DNA of 10,758 nucleotides, from NCBI GenBank assembly GCA_028687155.1, contig JAQUAR010000025.1:1-10758 (forward strand). The letters run 5' to 3'. Made by a program: the position numbers and the translations under genes. Shown here piece after piece: positions 7,392-10,758 of this stretch. This DNA is from Methylacidiphilaceae bacterium. GTDB taxonomy: Bacteria > Verrucomicrobiota > Verrucomicrobiia > Methylacidiphilales > Methylacidiphilaceae. Numbering within the stretch: the first letter of the stretch is position 1; every line of letters begins with the position of its first letter. The notes beneath the pieces are model-generated. The model did not search any database and was not told the DNA's origin. It worked only from the letters and a program-made list of their open reading frames with translations.

Positions 7392-8191
7392 CTCCTCTGA
7401 ACGGTCGCCTTCGCCTTGTCTGCGCCCGCGAACCAGGAGAGAGGAGCATCCTGCGAGAAAGCGGCGCGTCCGGGACCTTTCACGTCAGCAAACCCTATTG
7501 GGACGGCAACGTGTTGCAGGTTCAGGTCTCTAACCCGACTGCGGGAATTCTCGAAGGGGATCGGCTGGAGTCCTACGTGCGGGTAGAGGAAAGCGCGCGA
7601 TTGTTCCTAACCCCGACCAGCGCAATGCGACTCTACTCGATGGAGGAGGCGGGGGCCGAATCGCACGCCGTCTTTCTTGTCGAAAAGAACGCCTGGCTCG
7701 AGGTTTTCCCGGAACTTCTCATCCCTCAGGCAAGCGCCCGCTTTCGACAGCACAACGAAATCCGGGTTGCGGCAGGAGCAGAGCTTTACTTTGCGGAGAC
7801 ACTGGCTCCCGGCCGCCTCGCTCGAGGAGAAGCGTACGCCTTCGAAGCCCTGGACCTGCGCACCGACCTTCTTTTCGAGGGACGCATCATCGCCTCCGAT
7901 CGCTGCCGCCTGCGCCCGGAGGCCCTTCCCCCCTCCCCGTGGCCTTTTTGGTATTATGCTGCCGTCTGGGTCGTTTCCGAAAAGTTCCAGCAGCGCGCCG
8001 ACGTATGGGAGAGGATCGAAGCGCTCGGCAGCGATTCTCTACAAATCGGCTGCTCGGAGCTTCTTGAGGCCGCGTGGGGAGTCAAGTTGCTGGCACGCGA
8101 CAGCCTCATCCTCCGCGAGGCACTGCGTCAGGTCCGGAGCATTGCGGCCGAGGCCATTCCTTATCTCCGTATGCAGCCGCGCAAGTGGTAA
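7388..8191 (+). CDS. ureD: Urease accessory protein UreD (UreH)
   Basis: 267 residues, usual size. UreD is the scaffold that joins apo-urease to UreF and UreG and is proposed to carry nickel through an internal tunnel. Family features: [28 protein letters not shown] near residues 34-60, [12 protein letters not shown] (75-86), [23 protein letters not shown] (101-123), and [25 protein letters not shown] (142-166). The start at 7388 overlaps the ureG stop as ATGA. Here ureD closes the operon; in enterobacterial operons it is first. The stop codon (8189-8191) is followed at once by an ATG at 8192 that opens no recognisable protein. Confidence 0.95.
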   Translation: MTPLNGRLRLVCAREPGERSILRESGASGTFHVSKPYWDGNVLQVQVSNPTAGILEGDRLESYVRVEESARLFLTPTSAMRLYSMEEAGAESHAVFLVEKNAWLEVFPELLIPQASARFRQHNEIRVAAGAELYFAETLAPGRLARGEAYAFEALDLRTDLLFEGRIIASDRCRLRPEALPPSPWPFWYYAAVWVVSEKFQQRADVWERIEALGSDSLQIGCSELLEAAWGVKLLARDSLILREALRQVRSIAAEAIPYLRMQPRKW

Positions 8192-8495
8192 ATGTCGGAA
8201 GACACGAGCCCGACGTCTGCACTGCCGATTTGGAGGCTCTGTTCCGCGTTCCCTTTCCTTGGGGCCTACTTGCTCGGCTCTCCCGCTTTCCAGGCCGTTT
8301 CCGAGAGGCCCCGACCACCGGCATTGCCACCAGCAGCCGCTCCCGACGCTTCCGGCTGGAGCATCGTTGCCGGGGGTGGGGACAACTCCCTCCTCACTGG
8401 TTGGCGCACCCTTGATCACGGAGCGCGCGGAAGGGAGAGCGGGAGAGCGGCGCTTTCCGCTTGCGCCTCTTCCAGGGCAGGAGGATCGTCACTAC
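8192..8495. other. 304-base spacer with no convincing gene
   Basis: An ATG directly abuts the ureD stop and opens a frame running to 8794, but the product is Ala/Ser/Gly/Arg-rich. Its second half is just another frame of the DUF29 gene, and no family is recognised. Apart from that there is a tandem 8-base duplication, GGGAGAGC twice (8433-8448), and a weak stem AGCGG/CCGCT (8446-8450/8457-8461). No intrinsic terminator for the urease operon is visible. Confidence 0.4.
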
Positions 8496-9020
8496 ATGAC
8501 GATGCGGAAGCTCTACGACCGCGATTTCTACGCTTGGAGCATGGAGACGGCTCGACTCCTACGCGAGCAGCGCTTCGCGGAGTTGGATCTCGAGGATCTG
8601 GTCGAGGAGGTAGAAAGCTTGGGAAAATCCCAACAGAAAGAGCTGTGGAACCGGCTTGGGACGTTGATGGAACATCTTCTTTACATCGCCTACCTGACGA
8701 AACCTTCGCAGGGAGAGAGATGGGGCTGGGACGATACGGTCAGGGAGCAGCGTCGCCAGTTGGCAAAGCTTTTGAGGGACAACCCAAGCCTTAAACATTG
8801 GTTGGACGAGACGATGGCGGAAGCCTATAGCGACATCCGCGACGAAGTTGTCGAAAAGTCTCGGAAGATGCACCGCGAGCGGGATATCGATTGGACTGTG
8901 GCCGAAGAAGATCTTCCGCAAACGTGTCCGTGGAAGATCGGCGAACTCTTGACAAAGGGCCTATACTTCACACGCGCCGAGATGGAACGCCGAATGGAAC
9001 CTCCCAGCCTCCACACGTAA
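8496..9020 (+). CDS. DUF29 family protein of unknown function
   Basis: 174 residues. The pattern YDRDFYAWSMETARLLREQ, followed by LDLEDLVEEVESLGKSQQKE (31-50), LMEHLLYIAYL and REQRRQLAKLL, is typical of DUF29: small, soluble, mostly helical proteins common in cyanobacteria and various Gram-negatives and often multi-copy. The function is unknown. The ATG at 8496 is preceded by AGGAGG at 8479-8484 (11-base spacing); an ATG two codons later is equally in frame. The frame is open further upstream, but the added sequence is Arg/Pro-rich and not protein-like. The gene lies 304 bases after ureD on the same strand, next to insertion sequences, so a urease link is doubtful. Confidence 0.85.
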   Translation: MTMRKLYDRDFYAWSMETARLLREQRFAELDLEDLVEEVESLGKSQQKELWNRLGTLMEHLLYIAYLTKPSQGERWGWDDTVREQRRQLAKLLRDNPSLKHWLDETMAEAYSDIRDEVVEKSRKMHRERDIDWTVAEEDLPQTCPWKIGELLTKGLYFTRAEMERRMEPPSLHT

Positions 9021-9034
9021 GCCGCTTCCGGCTT
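9019..9034 (+). terminator. Short hairpin on the DUF29 stop codon
   Basis: AAGCCG (9019-9024) and CGGCTT (9029-9034) form a 6-bp stem with a CTTC loop, starting inside the TAA stop. Only three T follow, so termination is weak or uncertain. Confidence 0.35.
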
Positions 9035-9261
9035 TAGGAGCTCACGCCTGGCGCAGTTTTCAAGCACACCGTTGCCCGAGTTCAAGCGGTCGACTCCGCT
9101 CGGGACACCCGAGAGCTTATGCATCCGATCGGGGGAAGTTCGGCTGGCTGCCGAAGACACATCAAACGGACCGATTTGAGAGCAAGGGATCTGGCTCTTT
9201 CGGTGCTTGCTCGGTTGTTTCTTTTGGGATTCTTGCGCTTGGCTTGGGACAATGGCAAAAG
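9035..9261. other. Intergenic DNA between DUF29 and the IS3 stub
   Basis: No gene is recognised. Three copies of one 6-mer in alternating orientation, CCCGAG (9075-9080), CTCGGG (9099-9104) and CCCGAG (9108-9113), can form two mutually exclusive stems; the second has a 3-base loop. A further stem, AGCGG/CCGCT, lies between the first two. The function, if any, is unknown. Confidence 0.4.
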
Positions 9262-9368
9262 TGATCTTTCTTCGAAAACGTAGACGGGGCTTCGGAGGGT
9301 TTCGTTGCTAAGGTTAGCGAGATTATTTTCGAAGTCCAGCGGGGATTGGTAATCGAGGCCGCTACGAG
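9262..9368 (-). mobile_element. Right-end stub of an IS3-family element, cut by the next IS
   Basis: On the minus strand, directly after the IS boundary at 9369, the frame reads SGLDYQSPLDFENNLANL. This matches the conserved end of IS3-family OrfB transposases (pattern HSxLGYxSPxxFE). About 50 bases further on comes a typical IS3-type terminal repeat: GTCTACGTTTTC then GAAGAAAGATCA, so the element ends at 9262 (TGATCTTTC on the plus strand). Only the last 35 or so codons remain, and no stop is seen before the terminal repeat. The remainder could lie beyond the right edge if the neighbouring IS inserted into this copy. Confidence 0.65.
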
Positions 9369-9393
9369 TTGACTCATAAATTTTGACACCGAA
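9369..9393 (+). repeat. Left outer end repeat
   Basis: It reads TTGACTCATAAA, TTT, TGACACCGAA. It matches the left inner copy at 22 of 25 bases, the three differences being the central TTT versus AAA. It marks the junction with the IS3 stub. Confidence 0.75.
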
Positions 9394-9426
9394 GCGGAGG
9401 CAAGCGGGGCGAGCAAAAGAGGGTCG

Positions 9427-9451
9427 TTGACTCATAAAAAATGACACCGAA
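9427..9451 (+). repeat. Left inner end repeat
   Basis: It reads TTGACTCATAAA, AAA, TGACACCGAA and starts 58 bases after the outer copy. The eight bases before it, GAGGGTCG (9419-9426), recur inverted next to the right inner copy (CGACCCTC, 10707-10714), so the inner inverted repeat is longer than the unit shared by all four copies. Confidence 0.75.
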
Positions 9452-9471
9452 AAACCACGGAGGTCATGAAG

Positions 9472-10683
9472 ATGAGTCAACGGGTTGCGGAAGAGGTGCT
9501 TGGGCGGATGCATGAGCGATACGCCCGGCGAGGGAGGAAGGGGAAGGGGCGGATACTCGAGGAGTTCTGCGAGCAGTGGGGCTACTCGCGCAAGCACGCG
9601 ATCAAGCTTTTGTCCGGCAAGCGGGCGCAGAAGGCCGAGGAAGAAAGGAGAGGCAGGCCCGCTCGGTACGGAGAAGAGGTCCTGGAGCCGCTCAAGACGA
9701 TCTGGCAGGCGGGAGAACAGATGTGCGGGAAGCGGTTGGCGGCGGCGATGCCGCTGTGGCTTCCCTACTATCGAAAGCGCTTTAGGAGACTGTCCAAGAG
9801 GGTGGAGCGGGACCTTTGCGAGATGAGTCCTGCGACGATCAACCGGCTTTTGGCCCCCATCCGCTGCGTGATTCCCAAGCGGCTTTGCGGGACCAAACCG
9901 GGCAGTCTGCTCAAGACCCAGATTCCTGTGCGAACCGAGCATTGGGATGCTACCCAACCCGGCTACCTGGAAGCGGACACCGTGGCCCATTGCGGGCAGA
10001 GCCTGGCGGGAGACTTCGTCTGGACGGTCACCTACACCGATATCTACTCGGGTTGGACCGCTTCCCGAGCCGTCTGGAACAAGGGAGCGACCCAGATTGT
10101 GGAGAAGACACGCCAGCTCGAAGCCGAGCTGCCTTTCCCGATCCTGGGCTTTGATTGCGACAACGGGAGCGAGTTTTTGAACCATCATCTGGTCCGCTAC
10201 TTCTCCCAGAGAAGCAGGCCTGTGGCCTTCACTCGCTCCCGGCCCTATCACAAGGATGACAATGCCCATGTGGAGCAGAAGAACTGGAGCCGGGTCAGGC
10301 AGCTCCTCGGCTACGACCGGCTCGGGTCTCCGGAGCTTCTAGAACCGATCAACCGGCTCTATCGCGAGCTTTGGGATCCGCTCCAGAACTTCTTCTGTCC
10401 CTCCGTCAAGCTTCTGTCCAAGACGCGTATCGGCAGCCGTTACCGTCGCCGTTACGATTGTCCGCAGACCCCTTGCGACCGGCTTCTGCAAAGCAGTGCG
10501 GTTGACCCAGCCGCGAAAAGACGGCTGCGGGAGGTCCGACGAAAACTGGATCCGTTCGCCCTTAAAGAAGCCATCGAAAGGGCGCTGCGAAGGATCCTCG
10601 CGCAGCCTCTACACTCCAGTCGCCCTACGGGCTCCTTGCGTTCCGAGGCTGCCCTTGCTAAAGCAGAAAACATCACCAATTAG
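9472..10683 (+). CDS. Transposase, rve/DDE integrase-core family
   Basis: 403 residues from the ATG at 9472, chosen because ACGGAGG (9457-9463) is eight bases upstream; the ATG at 9466 would leave two. Residues about 27-50 (RILEEFCEQWGYSRKHAIKLL) look like a helix-turn-helix. The catalytic core shows D169 (GYLEADTVAHCGQS), D230 (GFDCDNGSEF) and E268 (KDDNAHVEQKNW), a D-60-D-37-E arrangement typical of retroviral-integrase-like transposases. A conserved tail RRYDCPQTPCDRLL follows. The frame is intact, and its TAG stop (10681-10683) is the first codon of the right inner repeat. The gene is probably functional. Confidence 0.92.
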   Translation: MSQRVAEEVLGRMHERYARRGRKGKGRILEEFCEQWGYSRKHAIKLLSGKRAQKAEEERRGRPARYGEEVLEPLKTIWQAGEQMCGKRLAAAMPLWLPYYRKRFRRLSKRVERDLCEMSPATINRLLAPIRCVIPKRLCGTKPGSLLKTQIPVRTEHWDATQPGYLEADTVAHCGQSLAGDFVWTVTYTDIYSGWTASRAVWNKGATQIVEKTRQLEAELPFPILGFDCDNGSEFLNHHLVRYFSQRSRPVAFTRSRPYHKDDNAHVEQKNWSRVRQLLGYDRLGSPELLEPINRLYRELWDPLQNFFCPSVKLLSKTRIGSRYRRRYDCPQTPCDRLLQSSAVDPAAKRRLREVRRKLDPFALKEAIERALRRILAQPLHSSRPTGSLRSEAALAKAENITN

Positions 10684-10706
10684 GGTGTCGTCGATTTTTG
10701 AGGCAA
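10681..10706 (-). repeat. Right inner end repeat
   Basis: On the minus strand it reads TTGCCTCAAAAAT, CGA, CGACACCCTA, an inverted relative of the left copies. It contains the transposase stop codon. It is flanked by CGACCCTC (10707-10714), the complement of the GAGGGTCG beside the left inner repeat. Confidence 0.75.
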
Positions 10707-10728
10707 CGACCCTCACTCCTCGCACCCG

Positions 10729-10754
10729 TTCGGTGTCGTTTATTTTTGAGGCAA
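10729..10754 (-). repeat. Right outer end repeat
   Basis: On the minus strand it reads TTGCCTCAAAAAT, AAA, CGACACCGAA. It matches the right inner copy except in the central triplet and the last three bases (GAA versus CTA). It starts 48 bases from the inner copy, against 58 at the left end. Only TAGG follows before the window ends. Confidence 0.75.
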
Positions 10755-10758
10755 TAGG

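Larger units (their letters stand above)
9369..10754 (+). mobile_element. Complete IS with rve/DDE transposase and doubled end repeats
   Basis: About 1386 bp if bounded by the outer repeats, with one transposase gene and no passenger. Each end carries two copies of a related 25-26-base repeat, inverted between ends (outer 9369-9393 and 10729-10754; inner 9427-9451 and 10681-10706). The transposase resembles the IS481/IS1202-like rve group, which I cannot resolve further. No target-site duplication can be recognised, because only four bases lie beyond the right outer repeat. Confidence 0.75.

Noticed and set aside
8402..8416. Sigma-54-like TGGCGC...TTGAT upstream of DUF29
   Set aside because: The GG to GC position is one base short and the -12 half lacks GC.
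8192..8794. 200-codon frame starting on the base after the ureD stop
   Set aside because: Low-complexity Ala/Gly/Arg product, weak ribosome-binding site, and its second half overlaps the DUF29 gene in another frame.
9075..9113. Possible tRNA remnant (GTTCAAG string)
   Set aside because: The bases either side of the TTCAAGC loop do not pair, and no other tRNA arm is present.
9082..10269. 395-codon minus-strand frame across the IS
   Set aside because: Antisense shadow of the transposase that happens to read into the IS3 stub; only its part at about 9262-9368 reflects a real (broken) gene.

Overview
The window is GC-rich DNA from a Gram-negative bacterium: it encodes an outer-membrane porin and a periplasmic urea-binding protein, and has sigma-54-type promoters. 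The phylum cannot be fixed from the sequence. A Verrucomicrobia-like host (for example Methylacidiphilum or Methylacidimicrobium relatives) is a guess from the general look of the porin and urease proteins and was not tested.

Layout. Positions 1-684 (minus strand) hold the first 228 codons of urtA, the Tat-exported binding protein of the urea ABC transporter; the gene runs off the left edge. A 617-base divergent intergenic region follows. It carries a good sigma-54 (-24/-12) promoter at each end, one facing urtA (743-758) and one facing the rightward genes (1249-1264). Rightward come a coiled-coil-bearing porin (1302-2936), a 187-base gap with two hairpins, and a complete, tightly packed urease operon in the order ureA-ureB-ureC-ureE-ureF-ureG-ureD (3124-8191). 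Three of its junctions overlap (ureA/B, ureE/F, ureG/D). Beyond ureD are about 300 bases without a convincing gene, a DUF29-family gene (8496-9020), and an insertion-sequence zone. There, a 107-base right-end stub of an IS3-family element (9262-9368) is followed directly by a complete rve/DDE-type IS (9369-10754). This IS has two related repeats at each end.

How it works together. Urea would cross the outer membrane through the porin, be captured by UrtA for import by the ABC transporter, and be hydrolysed in the cytoplasm by UreABC. UreD/F/G form the activation complex and UreE supplies nickel. Facing sigma-54 promoters suggest that both transcription units are switched on together, probably under nitrogen limitation. 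The enzymology is well known. The most interesting parts are the paired promoter architecture, the porin's place in the system, a 41-base dyad just upstream of ureA, and the double-ended IS.
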